In this document: positions 1 through 5,970 of the stretch, piece after piece
How positions within the stretch are numbered: position 1 is the first letter of the stretch
How the letters are laid out: every line of letters begins with the position of its first letter
Source of the DNA: Bacillota bacterium
GTDB taxonomy: Bacteria; Bacillota; Dethiobacteria; DTU022
Length of the DNA: 11,025 nt
Direction of reading: 5' to 3'
Assembly (NCBI GenBank): GCA_012797095.1
Contig: JAAZPS010000047.1
Location: 1-11,025 of the forward strand
Notes under the pieces: generated by a model
What the model was told of the DNA's origin: nothing
The model's database searches: none
What the model saw: the letters and a program-made list of their open reading frames with translations, nothing else
Translations under genes and position numbers: made by a program

Positions 1-35
1 ACAAGTGAGTACAGGGGACGGTGACTTTGACTCAC
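1..35. repeat. Short palindromic sequence at the window edge
   Basis: GTGAGT at 5-10 is the exact reverse complement of ACTCAC at 30-35, with GGGGACGGTGAC-type sequence between them. A second, shorter pairing, GTGA (21-24) with TCAC (32-35), is also possible. The composition and palindromic form resemble REP-like or transposase-end repeats that are scattered between genes in many anaerobes, but only one copy is visible here. The left side may continue outside the window. Treat it as a candidate repeat only. Confidence 0.3.
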
Positions 36-156
36 CGAAAGGCCTGCTCAAGAGCAAAGCCAGCGTCCCCCATCTCCCCTCTGATCATTGTAAACACCGG
101 CCAAATTACAGATATAATAACCCTACTGGGTGTCAAAATCATCTCACGGCATTCCC

Positions 157-414
157 TCAACGGTAAGCGTTTTTTGCGATGAGCTATTTTAACAACAATG
201 ATGGTTAATTCCTGACCTTGTATCGAATACAGAATCCGCTACCGGCCCTGACGAGTACGATACCTGTTATGCCCGGTCAACTTTTTACAGCCGGGGGGCG
301 GGGATCCCGGGTAAGTGTTTCAATACGTTTTGAAACTTTGCGACGATCCCTGACGGGATTCAGCGCCAGATCTTTCTCGACGGATCTTTTAAAGAATACC
401 CTACAATCGGCCAT
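157..414 (-). pseudogene. RelE/ParE-family toxin, frameshifted and interrupted
   Basis: The reading frame opens with ATG at 414, inside the last codons of the antitoxin gene (14-base overlap), and starts MADCRVFFKRSVEKDL. It continues to RDPRPPAVK, a typical RelE/ParE pattern. It then needs a one-base restoration in the A-run at 282-286 to continue as KLTGHNRYRTRQG. An in-frame TAG follows at 239-241, where the family usually has D-Y before RILYSI. The frame goes on through RILYSI and TIIVVKIAHRK, then needs one base removed from the A-run at 170-175 to finish as HRKNAYR and stop at 157-159. The two indels compensate, so the total of 86 codons equals the usual family length. In living relatives this protein is an mRNA interferase or gyrase poison neutralised by the upstream antitoxin. 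With three lesions it should be inactive. Homopolymer errors in the assembly could explain the indels but not the TAG. Confidence 0.8.
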
Positions 415-628
415 CTTCTTTCAGCCTTTTTACCATTTCATCGTAACTGAGCAAAGGTTCGGCAGCTCTTTCTTCAAAGGCCTCAAGATCCTCTGCATCC
501 TCAGCCAGGGCTGCCCTGATCGCATCATTGGTCAGCTCGGAGACAGACTTGGATGTTTCAACCGCTTTCAGTTTAAGGGCCTTATGAAGCCGAGGATCCG
601 GGCAAACCGTTGCTCTTACTGATTGCAT
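401..628 (-). CDS. Ribbon-helix-helix antitoxin (CopG/RelB-like) of a type II toxin-antitoxin pair
   Basis: A 75-residue protein. Residues 1-40 fit a ribbon-helix-helix DNA-binding fold: a short basic strand (SVRATVCPDP), then two helices containing KLKAVETSKSVSELTNDAI. Residues 41-75 are acidic and helical (AEDAEDLEAFEERA, then LLSYDEMVKRLKEDG), the kind of tail that wraps the cognate toxin. AAGGAGGT at 637-644 lies eight bases before the ATG and supports this start. The family represses its own promoter, alone or with the toxin, and a strong palindrome lies directly upstream. The next gene downstream is a broken RelE/ParE toxin whose start overlaps this gene's end, as in coupled TA operons. 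The antitoxin frame itself is intact, so it may persist as a stand-alone regulator or protect against related toxins. Confidence 0.85.
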   Translation of the reverse strand: MQSVRATVCPDPRLHKALKLKAVETSKSVSELTNDAIRAALAEDAEDLEAFEERAAEPLLSYDEMVKRLKEDGRL

Positions 629-644
629 TCGACAGCACCTCCTT

Positions 645-668
645 CATAACGTTATGGCCCCATAACGT
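645..668. promoter_or_regulatory. Overlapping palindromes upstream of the antitoxin, probable autoregulatory operator
   Basis: Two perfect inverted repeats overlap here. CATAACGTTATG (645-656) is a 12-base palindrome, and ACGTTATGG-CC-CCATAACGT (649-668) has nine-base arms around two bases. Together they give three phased CATAACGT half-sites ending just before the antitoxin's ribosome binding site. Ribbon-helix-helix antitoxins bind such short repeated half-sites cooperatively. A minus-strand TTGACG (666-671) with a TATGAA 17 bases on (643-648) has promoter spacing. However, that -10 overlaps the Shine-Dalgarno, so it would give a leader lacking it, and the true promoter may lie slightly upstream. 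The operator role is inferred from position and symmetry. Confidence 0.6.
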
Positions 669-732
669 CAACAAAGGTGCCTTGAGTACCGGAGCACTAC
701 ATTACGGTATCATACTGCAACTCGGGCGGTAG

Positions 733-1173
733 TTACCTCTTCTGTCCAGCCCCTTTACTCGCTTCCCCTGCTATCTTAACGGCAAAATCTACCGCTTGCT
801 GCAGATCCGCTTCATCGGGATGGCCGAAACGGAGGAATAAAAAACTTCCCGGACAGTTAAACTCATCTAACACCTCGATACCTTTTTCCTTCAGTATCTT
901 TCTGACGCTGTCCTGATTCTGTTCCCTGGCCGATGAGGTCACCAGCACGGCTCTTTTTACGCCGGCTGCATCCAGGGTCCTCACAAAGGCCAGAAGCCCG
1001 GGCAAACTTTTGCCCCCGTAGATCCCGCCGACAATAAAGAGCAGATCCACGTCGGTAAAGACGGGACGGGCCGAAACCTTTGTCACCTTAACTTTCAAGG
1101 CCTTGCCAATTGCCTCCGCGATCTTTTTCGAATGCCCGGTTAGAGTTGCATAGAGAATAACCATCTTTTCCAT
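733..1173 (-). CDS. Flavodoxin-family protein
   Basis: A 146-residue protein with a flavodoxin-like fold. The N-terminal strand VILYAT leads into TLTGHSKKIAEAI (residues 10-22), the T/S-x-T-G-x-S/T loop that holds the FMN phosphate. A hydrophobic strand plus glycine turn, LLFIVGGIYGG (about 44-54), and VLVTSSA correspond to the loops that flank the isoalloxazine ring. The family carries electrons as a soluble FMN protein, often replacing ferredoxin. The frame is open for 22 more codons upstream, but AAGGAGG sits at the right distance from the ATG at 1171-1173 and the upstream residues do not look conserved, so I chose the shorter form. It follows the nitroreductase gene by 126 bases on the same strand, a plausible functional pair. 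Its physiological partner is unknown. Confidence 0.82.
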   Translation of the reverse strand: MEKMVILYATLTGHSKKIAEAIGKALKVKVTKVSARPVFTDVDLLFIVGGIYGGKSLPGLLAFVRTLDAAGVKRAVLVTSSAREQNQDSVRKILKEKGIEVLDEFNCPGSFLFLRFGHPDEADLQQAVDFAVKIAGEASKGAGQKR

Positions 1174-1299
1174 AAACAAACCTCCTTGAAATATTATCCA
1201 TCTTCCAGGATAGCCCTGGCTCTCCGACCTCTTTTTCATTGACGCCAGTTTTTCATATCCTTCGGCACATCGGGCCGCGGAACCCGCCGGATTTTCTAT

Positions 1300-2079
1300 T
1301 TACTCTTGACCATTCCATATTTTAAGCGCCTCCCCAACCGATCTGGTCATCTCCTGCGAAAATGGAGCCCCCGTCTTTTTTGCATAATGCCGCTGCGCAT
1401 AGTTTTGGGCACGATCAGAGCTGTCTGCTGCTCTGAAATTCCCTTCAAGAGAGCCAAACATATCTTCAATTTCCCCTTCGTTCAGCCTGCGGTAACTGTC
1501 CTTGAAAACAACATATTCCTTCCTGAACCTGGAGCGATATTTTTTGGTATTCTTCCCGGGGTAGTAGCCCATGCAGAGCATGGCCACGGGAAAAACATAA
1601 TCAGGTAGGTTGAGTAATTTTCTATGGTCCTCGTATCTTTCCATGATATCCCCGATATAGCATGAGCCTATGCCCAGAGATTCCCCCGCAACAACCGCAT
1701 TTTGAGCCGCCACCAGGGCATCACAAGCGGCGAGCAGCAGGTTCGCCTCCGTGGGGTATACAAAGGGGAGCCCCTCCCGGCGGCAGTATTCAGCCACATT
1801 CCCGGCATGATAGTAATCGTACCATTTTTGATAATCAGCCGCGAAAACCAGCACCAGAGGAGCCCTGGCGATAAAAGGCTGGTTGTCGCAGCTGCGGCTG
1901 AGGCTCTCCTTTTTGCCCTTGTCCTCGACCATGATAATCGAGTAAAGCATCATATTGCCTGCCGTGGGCGCCCTGATCGCACATTCCAGGATCGTATCAA
2001 GATGTTCCTGCGAGACAGGTTTTTGCTCATATCTTCTCAGGGAAACCCTCTGTTTCAGCAGCTCAACAACACCATTCAT
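1300..2079 (-). CDS. Nitroreductase-family FMN oxidoreductase
   Basis: A 259-residue protein. The N-terminal RVSLRRY (residues 11-17) and RAPTAGNMMLYS (36-47) are the phosphate- and flavin-contacting motifs of the nitroreductase fold. AAQNAVVAGESLGIGSCYIGDI gives the central helix and glycine-rich turn, and FPVAMLCMGYYP precedes the usual C-terminal segment. Family members are dimers that use FMN and NAD(P)H to reduce nitroaromatics, quinones or flavins, and specificity cannot be read from sequence. The C-terminal ~70 residues (HYAKKTGAPFSQEM and on) are longer than in minimal NfsB-type enzymes and recall the NfsA/FRP-like subgroup. The start at 2079 follows a GAGGGGG ribosome binding site. 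The DUF5131 gene ends only 34 bases upstream, so the two are probably cotranscribed. Confidence 0.88.
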   Translation of the reverse strand: MNGVVELLKQRVSLRRYEQKPVSQEHLDTILECAIRAPTAGNMMLYSIIMVEDKGKKESLSRSCDNQPFIARAPLVLVFAADYQKWYDYYHAGNVAEYCRREGLPFVYPTEANLLLAACDALVAAQNAVVAGESLGIGSCYIGDIMERYEDHRKLLNLPDYVFPVAMLCMGYYPGKNTKKYRSRFRKEYVVFKDSYRRLNEGEIEDMFGSLEGNFRAADSSDRAQNYAQRHYAKKTGAPFSQEMTRSVGEALKIWNGQE

Positions 2080-2113
2080 TCAAACAACCCCCTCTACTTT
2101 TAAATAACTGCCC

Positions 2114-2836
2114 TCAGAACAGTTTTTTCTCTTTCAGGATGCTGATATCGAGTTCTCTGGCCAGAGCACCCTGTCTGCAGGGGTTGACTCTCTGCACCAG
2201 ACCATCACGCATAAATAGCGAACCCGTACTCTTGAACCAAAAGGTAATCCCCGCCTTCAAGCATTGATCTCTGATCGCCAGGATCCATTCGTAGCTACAG
2301 AGGCGAGCCTCCCTTCCGGTTTCGCCGCTTACAGTAACATGGTCAATGCCGCCAAGATAAGATGCCAGATCCAGAGGCCCCAAAAGCGGGGAGCATGCCA
2401 CAAAACGACGCTTGATGGGATAGGATAAGAATAAGGGCAGGCGATAATCGGCCAGTGTTTGGTTTTCGACAGAGCAGCCGATATTCACATTATCGTAACC
2501 GGCGCCCCAGTCGGAGGGAAGGGATACCAAGAAGCGATCGATCCGTTTTGTCAGAATCAGGAAGTCAAGATCGGGGCGCTCTTTGATCATGGCCCAGGCC
2601 TCCTTGCGCCATTCATCGGCCTCAGAAATAAAAAAATCGGTGGCAAAACAGGTGGCCACCGTCTTCCCGCCCCTTATTCTATAGGCACCGTCGGGAGTTT
2701 TAAGTAAAGGCTTGTAAAAATCCGATCTTTTTTCCACCATGTTCTGACCACAGCGTTTGGAGTACGGCCCGTAGTAATAACAGTAGGTGCAGCCATCGCT
2801 TACCTTGTAGCATCCTGACCAGGGTTCCCAGTTCAA
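2114..2836 (-). CDS. DUF5131 (phage Gp37/Gp68-like) family protein
   Basis: A 240-residue protein. The opening WEPWSGCYKVSDGCTYCY places C9, C16 and C19 in a CX6CX2C pattern characteristic of the DUF5131/Gp37-Gp68 family. This is followed by other family blocks: ILTKR (94-98), GCSVENQ (120-126), SPLLGPLDL (149-157), SGETG (170-174) and FWFKSTG (199-205). Such proteins are thought to be related to radical SAM enzymes such as spore photoproduct lyase, with the cysteines as likely iron-sulfur ligands, but no reaction is established to my knowledge. The start is TTG at 2834-2836, supported by AGGGGGGCGG eight bases before it and by the family motif beginning three residues in; no in-frame ATG gives a better fit. 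It lies between TypA (169-base gap) and the nitroreductase (34-base gap). Confidence 0.82.
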   Translation of the reverse strand: MNWEPWSGCYKVSDGCTYCYYYGPYSKRCGQNMVEKRSDFYKPLLKTPDGAYRIRGGKTVATCFATDFFISEADEWRKEAWAMIKERPDLDFLILTKRIDRFLVSLPSDWGAGYDNVNIGCSVENQTLADYRLPLFLSYPIKRRFVACSPLLGPLDLASYLGGIDHVTVSGETGREARLCSYEWILAIRDQCLKAGITFWFKSTGSLFMRDGLVQRVNPCRQGALARELDISILKEKKLF

Positions 2837-2867
2837 TATGCCGCCCCCCTTGCACGGGGATAAATTA

Positions 2868-2913
2868 GCATCGCCGATGCTTCCTTATTCAGAGGAGGGC
2901 CGGTTACTCCTCT
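2868..2913. other. Two hairpins in the TypA-DUF5131 gap
   Basis: AGAGGAG (2891-2897) pairs exactly with CTCCTCT (2907-2913) around a nine-base loop, and GCATC-GCC-GATGC forms a smaller stem at 2868-2880. Read in the direction of the genes, neither is followed by a run of T. On the plus strand the larger one is followed by CTTTT. They could process or attenuate the transcript between typA and the DUF5131 gene, or mark a weak terminator. Function is not determined. Confidence 0.35.
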
Positions 2914-3005
2914 CTTTTGCCGCTGCATCATTTTATTTTTAAAAGTGGCGATCTTGGACAGTTGATGCCGCTACCCGGGCACAGGCGAACAAGGCGCCCT
3001 TCGCG

Positions 3006-4880
3006 CTACCGCCCGGATCTCCTGCGCTCAAGCTCCTTCAAAAGTTTTTTTCGCAGCCTGATATTAAGCGGCGTTATCTCGACAAGCTCATCGCCATTGA
3101 TAAATTCCAGCGCCTCCTCCAGGGCAAAAACCCGGTGCGGTGACAACTTAACGGCCTCATCACTTCCTGCAGCGCGCATATTGCTTGTTTTCTTGGCTTT
3201 GCAGGGGTTCACGACCATATCTTCGCTGCGGCTGTTCAGGCCAACAATCATCCCTTCATACACAGGAGTTCCCGGCGCGACAAACATCTCTGCCCGTTCA
3301 CCGAGATTGTCCAGGGCGTATGGTGTGGTGACCCCTTCCTCCTGAGCAACAAGAACGCCGTTCACTCTTTCGGCAATCTCGCCCTTGTATGCTTCGTACG
3401 CGTAAAAACGGCGCACCATTATACCCTCGCCTCGCGTTCTGTTGATAAAAAGGCTTCTGAATCCCAGAAGGCCGCGTGTGGGCGCCGTATATACAATTCT
3501 GGAACGCCCGCCCTTGCCCTCCAGGCGCATGATGGCACCGCCGCGAAGATTGAGCTCGGAGATGACACCGCCGGCATATTGCTCGGGCACCTCGATGACC
3601 ACTTCCTCTACCGGCTCAGTCTTGTGGCCCCTGCCATCTTCCTTGAAAATCACCTCGGGCTTGGAAACCGAGAGCTCGTAACCTTCCCGTCTCATCTTCT
3701 CGATCAAGATCGAAAGATGAAGCTCACCGCGCCCGGAAACCTTGAAGGCGTCGGTGGACCCTGTCGGTTCAACAAGGAGACCAACATTGATTTCGAGCTC
3801 CTTTTCCAACCGCTCCTTGATCTGACGGGTGGTAACATATTTACCCTCCTTGCCGGCAAAGGGAGATTTGTTGACAATAAAATTCATACTCATTGTCGGC
3901 TCTTCGATTCTGATTGAAGGCAGCTGAACAGGATGGGCCTCATCGCAGATAGTATCGCCAATGGTGATATCGTCGATGCCCGATATCACGCAGATATCGC
4001 CGCAGGTAACCAGATGCTCCTCCGATCTTTTCAGCCCTTTGTAAGCATAGAGCCGGTTGACCTTGTGCAGCCGGCTGCTCCCATCATGGCCCACCACGGC
4101 GACAACCTGGGTGCTGTGGATAGTCCCCCTATCAATGCGGCCGATGCCCAGGCGGCCGATATAATCATCATATCCCAGGGAAGAGATCTGGAACTGAAGC
4201 GGCTCGCCGGAGCTGTCAGGATATCCCTTGATCTGTTCTATGATCAGATCAAAAAGCGGTGCAATACTCATACCGCCATCTCCCGAAGCGCTCTTCTTCA
4301 ACTTCGCGCAGCCCATTTCGACAATGTAATCTTTGGCTTCTGCCGGATCCCGAACCACGATTCCCTGCCTGGCGATGCCGTACAATATTTTGAAATCGAG
4401 CTGCTCATCCGTTGCTCCCAGATCCATGAAAAGTTCGTAAACCTCATCCACAACCTCGTCAATGCGCGCATCCTTTTTATCGATTTTATTGATCAGCAGG
4501 ATCGGAACAAGGCCCTGCTCCAGCGATTTCTGCAAAACAAAGCGCGTCTGCGGCATCGGCCCCTCCGAAGAGTCCACCAGAAGGATCACCGTATCAACGG
4601 TTCTGATAATGCGCTCCACCTCAGAAGAAAAATCGGCGTGCCCGGGCGTATCGACAATATTGATCTTGTAACCCCCGTACATCACCGAACAATTTTTGGA
4701 ATAGATGGTGATACCCCGCTCCCTTTCCAGGTCGTTTGAATCCATCACGCAGTCGGCAACCTGTTCATTCTCCCGAAAAACACCGCCTTGGGTGAGAAAA
4801 GCGTCAACCAGGGTGGATTTGCCCGCATCTACATGAGCGATCACGGCGATATTGATGATCTTGTTTCTCTTCATTGTCAT
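3006..4880 (-). CDS. typA: Ribosome-associated translational GTPase TypA/BipA
   Basis: A 624-residue protein with the full TypA/BipA architecture: an EF-G-like GTPase domain, a beta-barrel domain 2, EF-G-like domains 3 and 5, and the specific C-terminal domain. Visible motifs are AHVDAGKST (P-loop, residues 15-23), ERERGIT (52-58), DTPGHADF (77-84) and NKID (131-134). Later blocks SPFAGKEGKYVT, VSGRGELHLSILIE, MRREGYELSVSKPEV, GLLGFRSLF and RIRLRKK-like endings are diagnostic. The family binds 70S ribosomes and helps 50S assembly and stress or cold adaptation. It is slightly longer than the usual ~610 residues because of extra residues after the G5 region (about 175-200). G5, normally S-A, reads YGIARQG here. 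The start may be ATG at 4880 or 4874; no strong ribosome binding site distinguishes them. Confidence 0.95.
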   Translation of the reverse strand: MTMKRNKIINIAVIAHVDAGKSTLVDAFLTQGGVFRENEQVADCVMDSNDLERERGITIYSKNCSVMYGGYKINIVDTPGHADFSSEVERIIRTVDTVILLVDSSEGPMPQTRFVLQKSLEQGLVPILLINKIDKKDARIDEVVDEVYELFMDLGATDEQLDFKILYGIARQGIVVRDPAEAKDYIVEMGCAKLKKSASGDGGMSIAPLFDLIIEQIKGYPDSSGEPLQFQISSLGYDDYIGRLGIGRIDRGTIHSTQVVAVVGHDGSSRLHKVNRLYAYKGLKRSEEHLVTCGDICVISGIDDITIGDTICDEAHPVQLPSIRIEEPTMSMNFIVNKSPFAGKEGKYVTTRQIKERLEKELEINVGLLVEPTGSTDAFKVSGRGELHLSILIEKMRREGYELSVSKPEVIFKEDGRGHKTEPVEEVVIEVPEQYAGGVISELNLRGGAIMRLEGKGGRSRIVYTAPTRGLLGFRSLFINRTRGEGIMVRRFYAYEAYKGEIAERVNGVLVAQEEGVTTPYALDNLGERAEMFVAPGTPVYEGMIVGLNSRSEDMVVNPCKAKKTSNMRAAGSDEAVKLSPHRVFALEEALEFINGDELVEITPLNIRLRKKLLKELERRRSGR

Positions 4881-5300
4881 TTTCTCTTTTCTTTATTGAA
4901 AACTTCATCAGTTTACCACATAGATCAAAACAGCGCCAGATCCCGCAATCATTTACTGCGATCGGTTTGATAGCGCCGGCGCAGCCGGCAAGTGAAGTCC
5001 CTTTGAAGGATGTTCGTTTTAGAGCAACGCCAGATTTGCTCGGGTTTGAAGACAGAGGGGCAAAGCTGAACCGGCATGGAACTACCGATGATGCTAGCCC
5101 CCGGTTTCACACTTTGGGCCCAGGGAAACGGCACCCTGATCAGGCTGTTCTACAGCAACCGCCGTGCGATCTTCTCTTTTAAAAAAGATTACCTCACAAT
5201 CAGAAAAGGAATTGGCCGGGGGTGAACCAATTTAACGGTTATCCCCGGGCGGTCCTGTGCCGGCAAACACTACCCTGGATCGCGGGTCAGAATTGTTCGC
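4881..5300. other. Gap of about 420 bases with no recognised gene
   Basis: No protein family could be recognised. The minus strand carries an open stretch of about 61 codons (4949-5134, containing QLCPSVFKPEQIWRC), and the plus strand carries an overlapping open stretch (4874-5182). Neither has a convincing ribosome binding site or family motif. The segment GCCGGCGCAGCCGGC near 4975 is locally palindromic. The region probably contains the typA promoter and leader near 4881-4950 and may hold decayed coding DNA. I could not identify a promoter with confidence. Confidence 0.4.
5202..5232 (-). terminator. Possible terminator after the acetyltransferase gene
   Basis: Read on the minus strand, AATTGG and CCAATT form a six-base stem around an eleven-base loop rich in C, followed by CCTTTTCT. 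It lies about 70 bases after the stop codon of the GNAT gene. The stem is AT-rich and short, so termination strength would be modest. Confidence 0.35.
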
Positions 5301-5624
5301 TCAGCGCTTTCGATCAATTCTACACATCAGGTAATCGTCATCAATCTCTTTGGAAATTATGTCCGGGCAAGATTCCCGATGCTGTTTCAGCCACGCATTG
5401 GCGTATGAACAGGTAGCAGAAGCCTTCAGTCCTTTTTCTTTCAAATAGACGGCGACAACCTCCATCATTTTCCCGGCCAGCCCCTGCCCCCTCAGAGCCG
5501 GATTGATATAGGTATAATCAATATCTACCTCCCCGTTTTCTTTGAAAATAAAGGTAGTCTCTGCCATCAGTTCATTGTTTTCATCGACGCTGTAGATGCG
5601 CCCGTCTTCATATTCCCAGTTCAT
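5301..5624 (-). CDS. Small GNAT-fold N-acetyltransferase (GNAT_CG/NATD1-like)
   Basis: A 107-residue protein, close to the usual size for the short single-domain GNAT_CG group. Strands in residues 20-40 lead to INPALRGQGLAGKMM (40-54), in which R45-x-x-G48-x-A50 is the acetyl-CoA pyrophosphate-binding turn, followed by the long helix. CSYANAWLKQH (72-82) matches the conserved Cys-Ser-Tyr block of this group. These proteins transfer acetyl groups from acetyl-CoA, but the acceptors are mostly unknown. TGAGGTG just upstream of the ATG at 5622-5624 serves as ribosome binding site. About 100 bases upstream on the same strand is the TGA-split micro-ORF. Nothing in the neighbourhood points to a specific substrate. 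Confidence 0.8.
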   Translation of the reverse strand: MNWEYEDGRIYSVDENNELMAETTFIFKENGEVDIDYTYINPALRGQGLAGKMMEVVAVYLKEKGLKASATCSYANAWLKQHRESCPDIISKEIDDDYLMCRIDRKR

Positions 5625-5727
5625 GGTGACACCTCATTATTATTTTAAGCCCGGTAACAGGTCCAGCCATTGAAAGAGTCTTTCCAAAACATACTTTCCA
5701 ACCATGTTCACCGTTGGGAATGCATCA

Positions 5728-5841
5728 TTACTTTACAAAATACCTGAACAAAGCATAGATCCCCAGCGCCGCTGCCAGCAGCGCGTAGATGATCATTCAA
5801 GGTGGGATCCTTTTGTACCATCGCTCCTTGATCTTTTCCAT
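5728..5841 (-). CDS. Micro-ORF for a single-span membrane peptide, interrupted by in-frame TGA
   Basis: An ATG at 5839-5841, seven bases after a GGGGGGGAG ribosome binding site, opens MEKIKERWYKRIPP and then meets TGA at 5797-5799. The same frame continues at once with ATG and 21 more codons, IIYALLAAALGIYALFRYF and VK, to TAA. Read through, the product would be 37 residues: a basic amphipathic head, a tryptophan position at the TGA, one hydrophobic helix and a basic tail, a common layout for small bacterial membrane proteins. A perfect TATAAT (minus strand, 5867-5872) lies about 20 bases before the ribosome binding site, though no good -35 accompanies it. Possible readings are a TGG-to-TGA nonsense mutation, two peptides with reinitiation at TGAATG, or chance. 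No family assigned. Confidence 0.45.
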
Positions 5842-5866
5842 TTAAGGGCTCCCCCCCGTTTGCATT

Positions 5867-5872
5867 ATTATA
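5867..5872 (-). promoter_or_regulatory. Candidate -10 box before the micro-ORF
   Basis: A perfect TATAAT on the minus strand would place the transcript start near 5860, giving a short leader with the GGGGGGGAG ribosome binding site (5849-5857) before the ATG at 5841. At 17 bases upstream the sequence is GGGCCC, which is not a -35 match, so the promoter would need an activator or be weak. A hairpin of GGGAAT (5940-5945) and ATTCCC (5957-5962) lies just after the transporter stop, without a T-run. Confidence 0.35.
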
Positions 5873-5970
5873 CCCCATAGAGCGGCATCGGGCCCGTAAA
5901 AACTGAATGAATCCAAAAGATCGGCCCGGTCAAGCATGAGGGAATTATTCAATCCCATTCCCAGGGATCA

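Noticed and set aside
666..671. TTGACG/TATGAA as the definite antitoxin promoter
   Set aside because: The -10 would overlap the ribosome binding site and give a leader lacking it, so I mention it only as a candidate inside the operator entry.
1174..1239. A 22-residue N-terminal extension of the flavodoxin
   Set aside because: A strong ribosome binding site lies within it, right before the shorter start, and the extension has no flavodoxin-like sequence.
3933..4739. A 268-codon plus-strand open frame within typA
   Set aside because: It is antisense to an unambiguous, fully conserved TypA and has no recognisable domains; a shadow frame.
5797..5799. TGA in the micro-ORF as a selenocysteine codon
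   Set aside because: The GC-rich stretch downstream can pair only with a two-base loop, not a bacterial SECIS shape. The expected residue from context is tryptophan, and no selenoprotein family fits.
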